A DNA stretch of 64,000 bases from Lithobates sylvaticus (taxonomy: Eukaryota > Chordata > Amphibia > Anura > Ranidae), in the NCBI GenBank assembly GCA_028564925.1, contig CM053026.1, positions 642,173,967-642,237,966 of the forward strand, read 5' to 3'. How positions within the stretch are numbered: position 1 is the first letter of the stretch; every line of letters starts with the position of its first letter. This document shows positions 24,010 to 34,394 of the stretch, in pieces. The notes below the pieces were generated by a model. The model made no database searches. It was given only the letters and a program-made list of their open reading frames with translations, and was not told the origin of the DNA. The translations under genes and the position numbers were made by a program.

Positions 24010-25481
24010 TAAGGACAGGAGGGACAATAAAAGCAAGTGTCACGCCAATATCCGCGTTTTCTACAGACATGACATCTTCTTTAGTGATTTCTTTGGGTAG
24101 AGGTACCAGGGAGGACATACGAAAAATGCCTCTCATGCAGCCGGCTCACTGCATTTGGATTGGGAAGTTGGGCCACAGAACTGTCTAGAAACAGAAGGGC
24201 TGTGATGATCTCTTCCTGTAATTTAAAGAAGGATCCAGTTCGTCCTTAAGCTTTGTATATCACATAAGCATTCAGCAGAGCCAATTGGAATAAATATACA
24301 GACACTTTTTTATAACAGCATCTGGTCTTATGGGCAATTAGGTATAGCATCAACAACTGGTCATTGAGGTCCACCCCATGTTAAGGTTTTATTTGTGGAC
24401 ACAGAGAGGTTTCTCCACAACACCAGTCGCGGTTTGAATTTGGACAGTCGTGTCTGCGTGAAGGGAGGACAGAACGAAAACATTCTTATTATCCCTCTAC
24501 TTCACAGCGAGCAAATTATTACATCTCAAGCAGGCTCTCTCCCCCAGCCTAAGACGGGAATCTACAAGCCGCTGGGGTAAGCCCCAGTGATTAGATCGCA
24601 TGGTGCCACATGCACCAATTCCATGATCAAACAAGTGACTAAAAAGTGGCACGCTTGTGTAATAATTGTCCACATACAAGTGGTACCCCTTTCCGAATAA
24701 GGATGACACCAAGTCCCACACAATCTTATCAGCGCTCCCTATGTAGTCTACGTAATTATCTCTTCCCACGTAAACTATAAAACTATATGTATAGCCTGTT
24801 GCCCTGTCACAGATCTTATACATCTTGACCCCATGTCTGGCACGCTTGCTGGGAAGACACTGTTTGAATGATAAGCGGCCAGAAAACGTAATCAGGGACT
24901 CATCAATGCAGACAACTTGATCAGGAGTAAACAAGGCTGCAAACTGCTGGTTGAAGTGGTTTACGAGGGGCCGAATTTTGTATAGCCGATCGTATTCAGG
25001 GTCACCCCGAGGACGACAGAGTTCATTGTCATTGAAATGAACTATGGGCTTGATGTCTTCTTGGTGGCTGCAGGTGCAGGACACTAGTTGGGCTAGCCAC
25101 CTCACCAGCTTGAACTGCACTTATAGGACTCGCCACTTCACCAAGTATTACTGCAGTGCTGGATGTACGACCAGGATGTACTGGGCAGCTGGTGCTTGCC
25201 AGTTCACCAGAAGGATGAGCAGCACTAGTACTGGCTCTCTACTCCATATGAGAGCCCTGCAGTTATTGCACCTCAACAACAGCAGAAGAACATGGTAGGG
25301 TACACCTGACCTTGGCAGGGACCATTACTCCGTCGTCAGAGCTATCTGTCAAGGTGCCACTGCTGTCTACAGGTTCATATTCTGAGCCTGAATCTGACAG
25401 ATGGGTGAATTCCTCTTCACTCTCATCTGTCATGCTCAGAAACGTGTAGGCCTCTTCACTAGTGTACCTTCGATTGGACAT
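24010..25481 (-). pseudogene. piggyBac transposase remnant
   Basis: The minus strand encodes an acidic N-terminus (MSNRRYTSEEAYTFLSMTDE, from 25481) and, after a break, a core segment from 25120 to 24497. The core shows DPEYDRLYKIRPLVNHFNQQ, CIDESL (first catalytic Asp), RLSFKQCLPSKRARHGVKMY and YVDNYYTSVPLFSHL (second catalytic Asp). These are diagnostic of the DDE_Tnp_1_7 family. The section normally joining N-terminus and core (roughly 100 residues) is missing, and downstream the NMGGVDLND-like motif is shifted out of frame near 24380. A cysteine-rich C-terminal region is only hinted at near 24010-24130. The protein would cut and paste DNA at TTAA; this copy is inactive. Confidence 0.85.
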
Positions 25482-25521
25482 TTTGGCCTCTACCTGCCAG
25501 GTGATAAGTCAAGGCATAAAC

Positions 25522-25536
25522 CTTTTATTAGGTAAT
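25522..25536. repeat. 15-bp target duplication, left copy
   Basis: CTTTTATTAGGTAAT here recurs exactly at 33344-33358 on the other side of the 7.8-kb array. The two flanks therefore belong to one interrupted piggyBac sequence. A 15-bp duplication is long for a DNA transposon and fits target-primed retroelements. Confidence 0.85.
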
Positions 25537-27734
25537 CACAAATAATATGTGCAACTGCTGGACCCTGACATAACATAGGCATGCCTCCATCCCTATTATA
25601 TGTAGAGCGAAAAGAAAAGGGGGGTACTTTGTGGGACTTTAAATGAGGCATGGATATGTATTTAAAAAATAGTTTAGGATAACTGGAAATAAAATTCACT
25701 GTCTCGGGCCCTAAAGGGGAAAATCTGTGTAGCTAAAAATAGTTAATGGGTTGATATAATATGTACAATTGAACTCGTAGACGTTGAATAATGTAGCATA
25801 ATATATGGTACATAAGTCATGCGTATCATCGCATGAATGACAAATAGTAATCAAATAGGTAATTGTTAGTATTTATTATGATGAAAAAAACACACATAAT
25901 GGTACAGACAATCATGAATAAGCAATGATTGAGTGGATACACAGATCTGGTGGACAAGGTTATACTAGAGGGGAATAATGTTAGGGATAGACTGGGCTTG
26001 TCATCCCTAAGTGGGGACTAAAGTATTGGTTAATTCTCACATTTCCCTGAGGAGGGAGAGGGGAGATCCGTGTATCCACAAAAAATTGTTAAATCAATCC
26101 AATACATCAAAAAAAGGGTTTTTGTGATTTAATGTGTCATAATATATGACACAACGCATAAACAGATAAAAACAGCCATATTGGCATATATAGATGTATA
26201 TTTGGAAGAGAGAAGATGGATACAAATAATCACAATTTTTTGAAGAAAATGTAAAAAGTGGATACACAGAGCAAGTGGATAAAAATTATCCTGAAATATA
26301 CATGTGGTTTAATAAAATTGTACAATTGAGGTAAAACTCGTCTTGGCACCCCTGAGTGTGAACTCTACGCGTTTCATGGCGTTTAAAGCCAATCATCAGG
26401 AGTGGAATGCATCAATAATGGCTACAGAAAAGAAAAGAAGTAGTAAGTGAGTCAGTGCGATCTCCAATATTTAGTCATGCTCTCTACAGGAGAGCGGGTT
26501 TAAAAAGATATAAATTTTACCTCTGGCATCACCCGTATTAGTCGCCCAATATACCCCAAATGGGAACGGGATGGTGGCACTGAAGATACTCTCTCACCCG
26601 GGGTTGGGGCGGGGACACAGCCCCCCCCACCGCAGGGCTCTCCAACGGAGAACCAGAGGTGTGGTAACCGGGGATGGGATCCATGGAGGAACCGAAATAG
26701 CCACAACACACTAGGGGTGTGAGGTTTTTACATGGGAATCATGGCTCCAGTTTATCTGAAATGTTTAAAAAAAATGTAGATAGGGATTGAAATTAAGTGG
26801 AAACAAAAACAAAACAAAGCAAAGCAATAAACAGAAAGCAAAAAAGAAAGAAAAAAAAGACAGAAAAAAAGTGAAGAATGGTGTGTGAGGTTTAAATGTG
26901 AATGAGTGAAATGTGTGAATTTCGGTGATTAACTAGTCATTGTGGTGAATCTGGTGTGTTGATAGATATGTGAGGTGTGATGTGAAAATAATTGTAGAGA
27001 GCAAAGTGAATAAATAAAAAGAAAAAGAAAAACACAGAGCAGTGTGTGTACCTGGAGTGTTGAGCATGATCCACAGACCCTTCTCTCCTGGTGGAATGTG
27101 TGGAGTGAGCTAGTCGGCTCATCCGAATCCATTTATCCCCAGCTCATGTGTTTCACCGCCGACGTCATGCATGCCTCGTGAACCAAATTGGTTGAACGGA
27201 GCAGATCCCCCGCCCCGGTCAATTAGATCTCGGCGGGAAAAACACCCCCTCCTCCCGGTCACGAGGGATGGAAAAGCACTTGCTCAAATCGGCGCCTGAA
27301 AGGCGTCACGCATAAGGCGTGCTGACATGACGTCGATGCGCCAAGGTCCGGCCCCACCCCCCTCCCCTGATTGGGGACAGGTAGCGGAGGGGGAACTGGG
27401 CGCATCGCAACCCCGGGGAAAGAGAGAGACAGCTGGGCCAATCATCCAGTAGTGGGCGGGGCAAGCCGGAGAAGGAAAGATAGGGTCAGTAAACTAACCA
27501 AAAATGTCAAAATCAAAAGATAAATGGAGACCGGCCTGGGATGGCCTGTTGTCTAAAAGAGAAATATTATTACTAAGGAGCCAAATTAATGAGAAATTTA
27601 TGTGGGGAGAGATGCCAACATATCAATTGGCTCAGATGTCTGGGAACTAAGAGCATTTATATACGATTTAGGTATTGGGTATAGCAGATCACATAGATGG
27701 GGGCAAAGCGGGTGTTTTCCACCCTAATATATTT
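25537..27734 (-). repeat. Array unit 1 (2198 bp)
   Basis: Begins CACAAATAATATGTGCAACT and ends TAATATATTT at the junction with unit 2. Contains a ~100-bp purine tract near 26780-26880 and a CpG-rich segment at 27120-27480. Frames within it are short, overlap in several phases and lack any domain. Confidence 0.85.
26346..26410 (-). ncRNA. Hammerhead ribozyme motif, unit 1
   Basis: On the minus strand: stem I 5' strand GCATTCC then ACTC, core CTGATGA, stem II TTGGC-TTTAAAC-GCCAT, core GAAAC, short stem III ACGCGT, cleavage residue A, and stem I 3' strand GAGT, loop TCACACTCA, then GGGGTGC. ACTC pairs with GAGT, and GCATTCC pairs with GGGGTGC using G-T wobbles. All invariant core residues (CUGANGA, GAA, A15.1-U16.1, H17) are present. 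The base pair closing stem II is a U-U mismatch. Expected cleavage lies between 26366 and 26365. Layout is type I, as known from Penelope-like elements. Confidence 0.75.
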
Positions 27735-29938
27735 CACAAATAATATGTGCAACTGCTGGACCCTGACATAACATAGGCATGCCTCCATCCCTATTATATG
27801 TAGAGCGAAAAGAAAAGGGGGGTACTTTGTGGGACTTTAAATGAGGCATGGATATGTATTTAAAAAATAGTTTAGGATAACTGGAAATAAAATTCACTGT
27901 CTCGGGCCCTAAAGGGGAAAATCTGTGTAGCTAAAAATAGTTAATGGGTTGATATAATATGTACAATTGAACTCGTAGACGTTGAATAATGTAGCATAAT
28001 ATATGGTACATAAGTCATGCGTATCATCGCATGAATGACAAATAGTAATCAAATAGGTAATTGTTAGTATTTATTATGATGAAAAAAACACACATAATGG
28101 TACAGACAATCATGAATAAGCAATGATTGAGTGGATACACAGATCTGGTGGACAAGGTTATCCTAGAGGGGAATAATGTTAGGGATAGACTGGGCTTGTC
28201 ATCCCTAAGTGGGGACTAAAGTATTGGTTAATTCTCACATTTCCCTGAGGAGGGAGAAGGGAGATCCGTGTATCCACAAAAAATTGTTAAATCAATTAAA
28301 TACATCAAAAAAAGGGTTTTTGTGATTTAATGTGTCATAATATATGACACAACGCATAAACAGATAAAAACAGTCATATTGGCATATATAGATGTATATT
28401 TGGAAGAGAGAAGATGGATACAAATAATCACAATTTTTTGAAGAAAATGTAAAAAGTGGATACACAGAGCAAGTGGATAAAAATTATCCTGAAATATACA
28501 TGTGGTTTAATAAAATTGTACAATTGAGGTAAAACTCGTCTTGGCATCCCTGAGTGTGAACTCTACGCGTTTCATGGCGTTTAAAGCCAATCATCAGGAG
28601 TGGAATGCATCAATAATGGCTACAGAAAAGAAAAGAAGTAGTAAGTGAGTCAGTGCGGTCTCCAATATTTAGTCATGCTCTCTACAGGAGAGCGGGTTTA
28701 AAAAGATATACATTTTTAAATTTTACCTCTGGCATCACCCGTATTAGTCGCCCAATATACCCCAAATGGGAACGGGACGGTGGCCCTGAAGATACTCTCT
28801 CACCCAGGGTTGGGGCGGGGACACAGCCCCCCCACCGCAGGGCTCTCCAACGGAGAACCAGAGGATTGGTAACCGGGGATGGGATCCATGGACGAACCGA
28901 AATAGCCACAACACACTAGGGGTGTGAGGTTTTTACATGGGAATCATGGCTCCAGTTTATCTGAAATGTTGAAAAAAAATGTAGATAGGGATTGAAATTA
29001 AGTGGAAACAAAAACAAAACAAAGCAAAGCAATAAACAGAAAGCAAAAAAGAAAGGAAAAAAAGACAGAAAAAAAGTGAAGAATGGTGTGTGAAGTTTAA
29101 ATGTGAATGAGTGAAATGTGTGAATTTCGGTGATTAACTAGTCATTGAGGTAAATCTGGTGTGTTGATAGATATGTGAGGTGTGATGTGAAAATAATTGT
29201 AGAGAGCAAAGTGGATAAATAAAAAGAAAAAGAAAAACACAGAGCAGTGTGTGTACCTGGAGTGTTGAGCATGATCCACAGACCCTTCTCTCCTGGTGGA
29301 ATGTGTGGAGTGAGCTAGTCGGCTCATCCAAATCCATTTATCCCCAGCTCATGTGTGTCACCGCCGACGTCATGCATGCCTTGTGAACCAAATTGGTTGG
29401 ACGGAGCAGATCCCCCGCCCCGGTCAATTAGATCTCGGCGGGAAAAACACCCCCTCCTCCCGGTCACGAGGGATGGAAAAGCACTTGCTCAAATCGGCGC
29501 CTGAAAGGCGTCACGCATAAGGCGTGCTGACATGACGTCGATGCGCCAAGGTCCGGCCCCGCCCCCTCCCCTGATTGGGGACAGGTAGCGGAAGGGGAAC
29601 TGGGCGCATCGCAACCCCGGGGAAAGAGAGAGACAGCTGGGCCAATCATCCAGTAGTGGGCGGGGCAAGCCGGAGAAGGAAAGATAGGGTCAGTAAACTA
29701 ACCAAAAATGTCAAAAGCAAAAGATGAATGGAGACCGGCCTGGGATGGCCTGTTGTCTAAAAGAGAAATATTATTACTAAGGAGCCAAATTAATGAGAAA
29801 TTTATGTGGGGAGAGATGCCAACATATCAATTGGCTCAGATGTCTGGGAACTAAGAGCATTTATATACGATTTAGGTATTGGGTATAGCAGATCACATAG
29901 ATGGGGGCAAAGCGGGTGTTTTCCACCCTAATATATAT
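27735..29938 (-). repeat. Array unit 2 (2204 bp)
   Basis: Full-length direct copy of unit 1 with scattered single-base differences and small indels, for example an extra ACATTTTTAA-type insertion near 28705. It uses the same start sequence CACAAATAATATGTGCAACT. Confidence 0.85.
28544..28608 (-). ncRNA. Hammerhead ribozyme motif, unit 2
   Basis: Same core and stem II as unit 1, but the outer stem I strand is GGGATGC, which pairs with GCATTCC with only one G-T wobble. Expected cleavage lies between 28564 and 28563, 2198 nt from the unit 1 site, so a minus-strand transcript of the array would release a unit-length RNA. Confidence 0.75.
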
Positions 29939-31672
29939 CACAAATAATATGTGCAACTGCTGGACCCTGACATAACATAGGCATGCCTCCATCCCTATTA
30001 TATGTAGAGCGAAAAGAAAAGGGGGGTACTTTGTGGGACTTTAAATGAGGCATGGATATGTATTTAAAAAATAGTTTAGGATAACTGGAAATAAAATTCA
30101 CTGTCTCGGGCCCTAAAGGGGAAAATATGTGTAGCTAAAAATAGTTAATGGGTTGATATAATATGTACAATTGAACTCGTAGACGTTGAATAATGTAGCA
30201 TAATATATGGTACATAAGTCATGCGTATCATCGCATGAATGACAAATAGTAATCAAATAGGTAATTGTTAGTATTTATTATGATGAAAAAAACACACATA
30301 ATGGTACAGACAATCATGAATAAGCAATGATTGAGTGGATACACAGATCTGGTGGACAAGGTTATCCTAGAGGGGAATAATGTTAGGGATAGACTGGGCT
30401 TGTCATCCCTAAGTGGGGACTAAAGTATTGGTTAATTCTCACATTTCCCTGAGGAGGGAGAGGGGAGATCCCTGTATCCACAAAAAATTGTTAAATCAAT
30501 CCAATACATCAAAAAAAGGGTTTTTGTGATTTAATGTGTCATAATATATGACACAACGCATAAACAGATAAAAACAGTCATATTGGCATACATAGATGTA
30601 TATTTGGAAGAGAGAAGATGGATACAAATAATCACAATTTTTTTGAAGAAAATGTAAAAAGTGGATACACAGAGCAAGTGGATAAAAATTATCCTGAAAT
30701 ATACATGTGGTTTAATAAAATTGTACAATTGAGGTAAAACTCGTCTTGGCATCCCTGAGTGTGAACTCTACGCGTTTCATGGCGTTTAAAGCCAATCATC
30801 AGGAGTGGAATGCATCAATAATGGCTACAGAAAAGAAAAGAAGTAGTAAGTGAGTCAGTGCGATCTCCAATATTTAGTCATGCTCTCTACAGGAGAGCGG
30901 GTTTAAAAAGATATAAATTTTACCTCTGGCATCACCCGTATTAGTCGCCCAATATACCCCAAATGGGAACGGGACGGTGGCCCTGAAGATACTCTCTCAC
31001 CCGGGGTTGGGGCGGGGACACAGCCCCCCCCACCGCAGGGCTCTCCAACGGAGAGCCAGAGGTGTGGTAACCGGGGATGGGATCCATGGAGGAACCGAAA
31101 TAGCCACAACACACTAGGGGTGTGAGGTTTTTACATGGGAATCATGGCTCCAGTTTATCTGAAATGTTTAAAAAAAATGTAGATAGGGATTGAAATTAAG
31201 TGGAAACAAAAACAAAACAAAGCAAAGCAATAAACAGAAAGAAAAAAAGAAAGAAAAAAAGACAGAAAAAAAGTGAAGAATGGTGTGTGAGGTTTAAATG
31301 TGAATGAGTGAAATGTGTGAATTTCGGTGATTAACTAGTCATTGTGGTGAATCTGGTGTGTTGATAGATATGTGAGGTGTGATGTGAAAATAATTGTAGA
31401 GAGCAAAGTGGATAAATAAAAAGAAAAAGAAAAACACAGAGCAGTGTGTGTACCTGGAGTGTTGAGCATGATCCACAGACCCTTCTCTCCTGGTGGAATG
31501 TGTGGAGTGAGCTAGTCAGCTCATCCGAATCCATTTATCCCCAGCTCATGTGTTTCACCGCCGACGTCATGCATGCCTCGTGAACCAAATTGGTTGAACG
31601 GAGCAGATCCCCCGCCCCGGTCAATTAGATCTCGGCGGGAAAAACACCCCCTCCTCCCGGTCACGAGGGATG
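29939..31672 (-). repeat. Array unit 3, truncated (1734 bp)
   Basis: Direct copy from the unit start to CGGTCACGAGGGATG. There it switches abruptly into inverted sequence TGACTATTTCGG, so about 470 bp of the unit end is missing. The switch has at most 2 bp of shared sequence. Confidence 0.85.
30749..30813 (-). ncRNA. Hammerhead ribozyme motif, unit 3
   Basis: Identical in core and stems to the unit 2 motif. Expected cleavage lies between 30769 and 30768, 2205 nt from the unit 2 site. Confidence 0.75.
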
Positions 31673-31964
31673 TGACTATTTCGGTTCGTCCATGGATCCC
31701 ATCCCCGGTTACCAATCCTCTGGTTCTCCGTTGGAGAGCCCTGCGGTGGGGGGGCTGTGTCCCCGCCCCAACCCTGGGTGAGAGAGTATCTTCAGGGCCA
31801 CCGTCCCGTTCCCATTTGGGGTATATTGGGCGACTAATACGGGTGATGCCAGAGGTAAAATGTATATCTTTTTAAACCCGCTCTCCTGTAGAGAGCATGA
31901 CTAAATATTGGAGATCGCACTGACTCACTTACTACTTCTTTTCTTTTCTGTAGCCATTATTGAT

Positions 31965-32029
31965 GCATTCCACTCCTGATGATTGGCTTTAAACGCCATG
32001 AAACGCGTAGAGTTCACACTCAGGGATGC
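31965..32029 (+). ncRNA. Hammerhead ribozyme motif, inverted unit
   Basis: Plus-strand copy with all core residues: CTGATGA at 31975-31981, GAAAC at 32000-32004, and expected cleavage between 32009 and 32010. Stem I is GCATTCC/GGGATGC plus ACTC/GAGT. It is the inverted partner of the three direct copies. Confidence 0.75.
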
Positions 32030-32619
32030 CAAGACGAGTTTTACCTCAATTGTACAATTTTATTAAACCACATGTATATTTCAGGATAATTTTTATCAAC
32101 TTGCTCTGTGTATCCACTTTTTACATTTTCTTCAAAAAATTGTGATTATTTGTATCCATCTTCTCTCTTCCAAATATACATCTATATATGCCAATATGGC
32201 TGTTTTTATCTGTTTATGCGTTGTGTCATATATTATGACACATTAAATCACAAAAACCCTTTTTTTGATGTATTGGATTGATTTAACAATTTTTTGTGGA
32301 TACACGGATCTCCCCTCTCCCTCCTCAGGGAAATGTGAGAATTAACCAATACTTTAGTCCCCACTTAGGGATGACAAGCCCAGTCTATCCCTAACATTAT
32401 TCCCCTCTAGTATAACCTTGTCCACCAGATCTGTGTATCCACTCAATCATTGCTTATTCATGATTGTCTGTACCATTATGTGTGTTTTTTTCATCATAAT
32501 AAATACTAACAATTACCTATTTGATTACTATTTGTCATTCATGCGATGATACGCATGACTTATGTACCATATATTATGCTACATTATTCAACGTCTACGA
32601 GTTCAATTGTACATATTAT

Positions 32620-33188
32620 TGATCATCAATTCTCGACTCGACTATGCTAACTCCCTTTACATAGGATTACCCCAATATCAACTTGCGCGCTTACAACTTA
32701 TCCAAAACACAGCGGCAAGGCTGATAACAGGAAAAAAACCCTGGGAATCCATCTCCCCTTCCCTGAGGAACCTACATTGGCTAAATGTAAGGAGTCGGGT
32801 CGCATTCAAGACCCTCTGCCTCACCCACAAATGCGCACATGGAAACGCCCCGCAATACCTTCGCGAGAAAATAAAACACTACACACCGAATCGCAGTCTT
32901 CGATCGGCTAATCAAAATCTTCTCCTCATTCCCAAATCCCGCTACAAATCAAAGGGGGAACGGAGATTCGCTGTCCAAGGTCCACGGCTATGGAACGCTT
33001 TACCAACCGACATTCGCATGGAAGAAAACCATCAGGCCTTCAGGAAGAAACTCAAGACCTACCTCTTCTAGAAGCTCGACAACCAAATGCCAATACAGCG
33101 CCTTGAGGCGATTCAGTTCGCATTGTTGCGCTATACAAGTTATTCATTCATTCATTCATTCATTCATTCATTCATTCATTCATTCATT
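32620..33188 (+). mobile_element. L2-clade LINE 3' end, severely 5'-truncated
   Basis: A 569-bp insertion in the inverted array unit, flanked by ATTAT at 32615-32619 and 33189-33193, ending in a (CATT)n tail at 33139-33188. Its frame (from the insertion start to 33071) encodes the ORF2 C-terminus: NSRLDYANSLYIGLPQYQLA, LQLIQNTAARLITG, LNVRSRVAFKTLCLTHK and GPRLWNALPTDIR are the usual L2 blocks. The frame is open to a natural-looking stop (KTYLF). The tidy tail and open frame suggest a fairly young insertion, later than the array. Confidence 0.85.
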
Positions 33189-33923
33189 ATTATATCAACC
33201 CATTAACTATTTTTAGCTACACAGATTTTCCCCTTTAGGGCCCGAGACAGTGAATTTTATTTCCAGTTATCCTAAACTATTTTTTAAATACATATCCATG
33301 CCTCATTTAAAGTCCCACAAAGTACCCCCCTTTTCTTTTCGCTCTTTTATTAGGTAATGTACGGTGGGTGCCCTGACACTATAAAAAAATAACTAATTAA
33401 CCAGCGTCACCCGTGACACTAATACGGTGATCATTGGTGACAGGGGGTGATCAAGGGGTTAAACCTTTATTAGGGGGGTCCTTAGACCTATCTGGGCCTA
33501 CTACTAAGTACCCTAACGCTGATTAGTGTCACAAATGATACCAGTACAGTGATCAAAGAAAAACACTGCACTGGGTGACACAATGACAGGGAGTGAAGGG
33601 GTTAACTGGGGGGCGATCAGGGGGGTGATCGGGGGTGAAATGTGTGCCTATATCTACTATGTCAGTGTAGTGTTGGTGCAACTCACGTTTGGATGTCTTC
33701 TCTTCTCTCTCTGGAACAAAATTCCAGCGAGGGAGATGACATCACTTCCCCTGCCTGTGTTTACACTTACAGGCAGGGGAAGCATTTCATTCCTCAGAAC
33801 TGATCAGCCTGATTGGTTCTGAAACAAATCCGATTGTTGCGGCCGCCGTAAGGTAACGTCGTTTCACCCACCCGTGTCATTCTGCCGCAGTAAAACTGCG
33901 GCAGCTGGTCGGAAATCGTTTAA

Positions 33924-34394
33924 AATTATCTTTGTAAGAAATGTAATATTTGTGTGTTGAAATTCTTTTACCTTTAACGCAAACTTAATGGATGATAGTG
34001 ATGAGCAGAAGGATGACCTAATACCTTTGCAAAACAACATTTTGATGAGGCAATAAATATTCTTATCCTATTTATTTTAAAGTCCATTTGCTTATTTCCT
34101 GTTTTAGTTCTAGAATATTCTCCCCGGTAGTGAATTTAGCTGCCCAGAGCATGAGACACCGCCTTTCTGCATTTGTTTAGTCTGCTTTGTCCATATCCTT
34201 CCTGGGGCTGTTGCTCACTGTGCAGGACCCATACTTCCTCCACATACATTATTAGTTGCCATATCCTCTCCGATATCCCACAAACATTGCTTACTTAGGA
34301 TTGTGCACTTTTCCAGAAGTGTTCATGTTCTCAAATATTGCTGTCTGAGTTGGGCCACTTTTGTCTGAATCAACAAAGCAAAAACCTAATGTTT
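33924..34394. other. Intergenic DNA, no gene seen
   Basis: No repeat terminus or coding domain recognised. Confidence 0.4.

Larger units (their letters stand above)
25537..33343 (-). mobile_element. Penelope-like tandem array with hammerhead ribozymes
   Basis: Three direct units (25537-27734, 27735-29938, 29939-31672) are followed by an inverted partial unit (31673-33343). Units are almost identical over ~2.2 kb. Each carries a hammerhead ribozyme motif, on the minus strand in the direct units and on the plus strand in the inverted one. Tandem units plus a terminal inverted partial copy plus a target duplication of 10-15 bp is the insertion pattern known for Penelope-like elements. I see no reverse transcriptase or GIY-YIG sequence in the unit, so it would be non-autonomous and dependent on an RT such as those at 38-42 kb or 50-52 kb. 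Assignment rests on the ribozyme and layout, not on protein homology. Confidence 0.65.
31673..33343 (+). repeat. Array unit 4, inverted partial copy
   Basis: Reverse complement of roughly unit positions 66-1168, ending TTTTCTTTTCGCT directly against the right target duplication. It lacks the first ~65 bp of the unit. An L2 LINE tail is inserted at 32620-33188. It faces the three direct units, so transcripts crossing the junction could fold back over about 1.1 kb. Confidence 0.85.
21436..33923 (-). mobile_element. piggyBac element, large and nested (decayed)
   Basis: The left edge CTAACCACTTGAAGAC and the right edge (GGTCGGAAATCGTTTAA; on the minus strand TTAAACGATTTCCGACC) are degenerate forms of a TTAA-CCACTT(G)CCGACC end. 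Transposase remnants lie on the minus strand at 24010-25481, so the 5' end is at the right. Removing the 0.8-kb MITE (21555-22362) and the 7.8-kb Penelope-like array (25537-33343, with one copy of its 15-bp duplication) leaves about 3.9 kb, reasonable for an autonomous piggyBac. Right-hand sequence 33359-33923 is its non-coding 5' region, with tandem GGTGATC/GGGGTTAA blocks. Boundaries rest partly on recalled ranid repeat structure. Confidence 0.65.

Noticed and set aside
26929-27132. Repeated 67-codon frames in the array units as conserved small genes
   Set aside because: They overlap other open frames in the same bases, differ by nonsynonymous changes between units and lack any motif; their recurrence only reflects the DNA repeat.
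25537-31672. Segmental duplication of a host gene
   Set aside because: The units have no exon-like sequence, carry ribozyme motifs and are bounded by a 15-bp target duplication.
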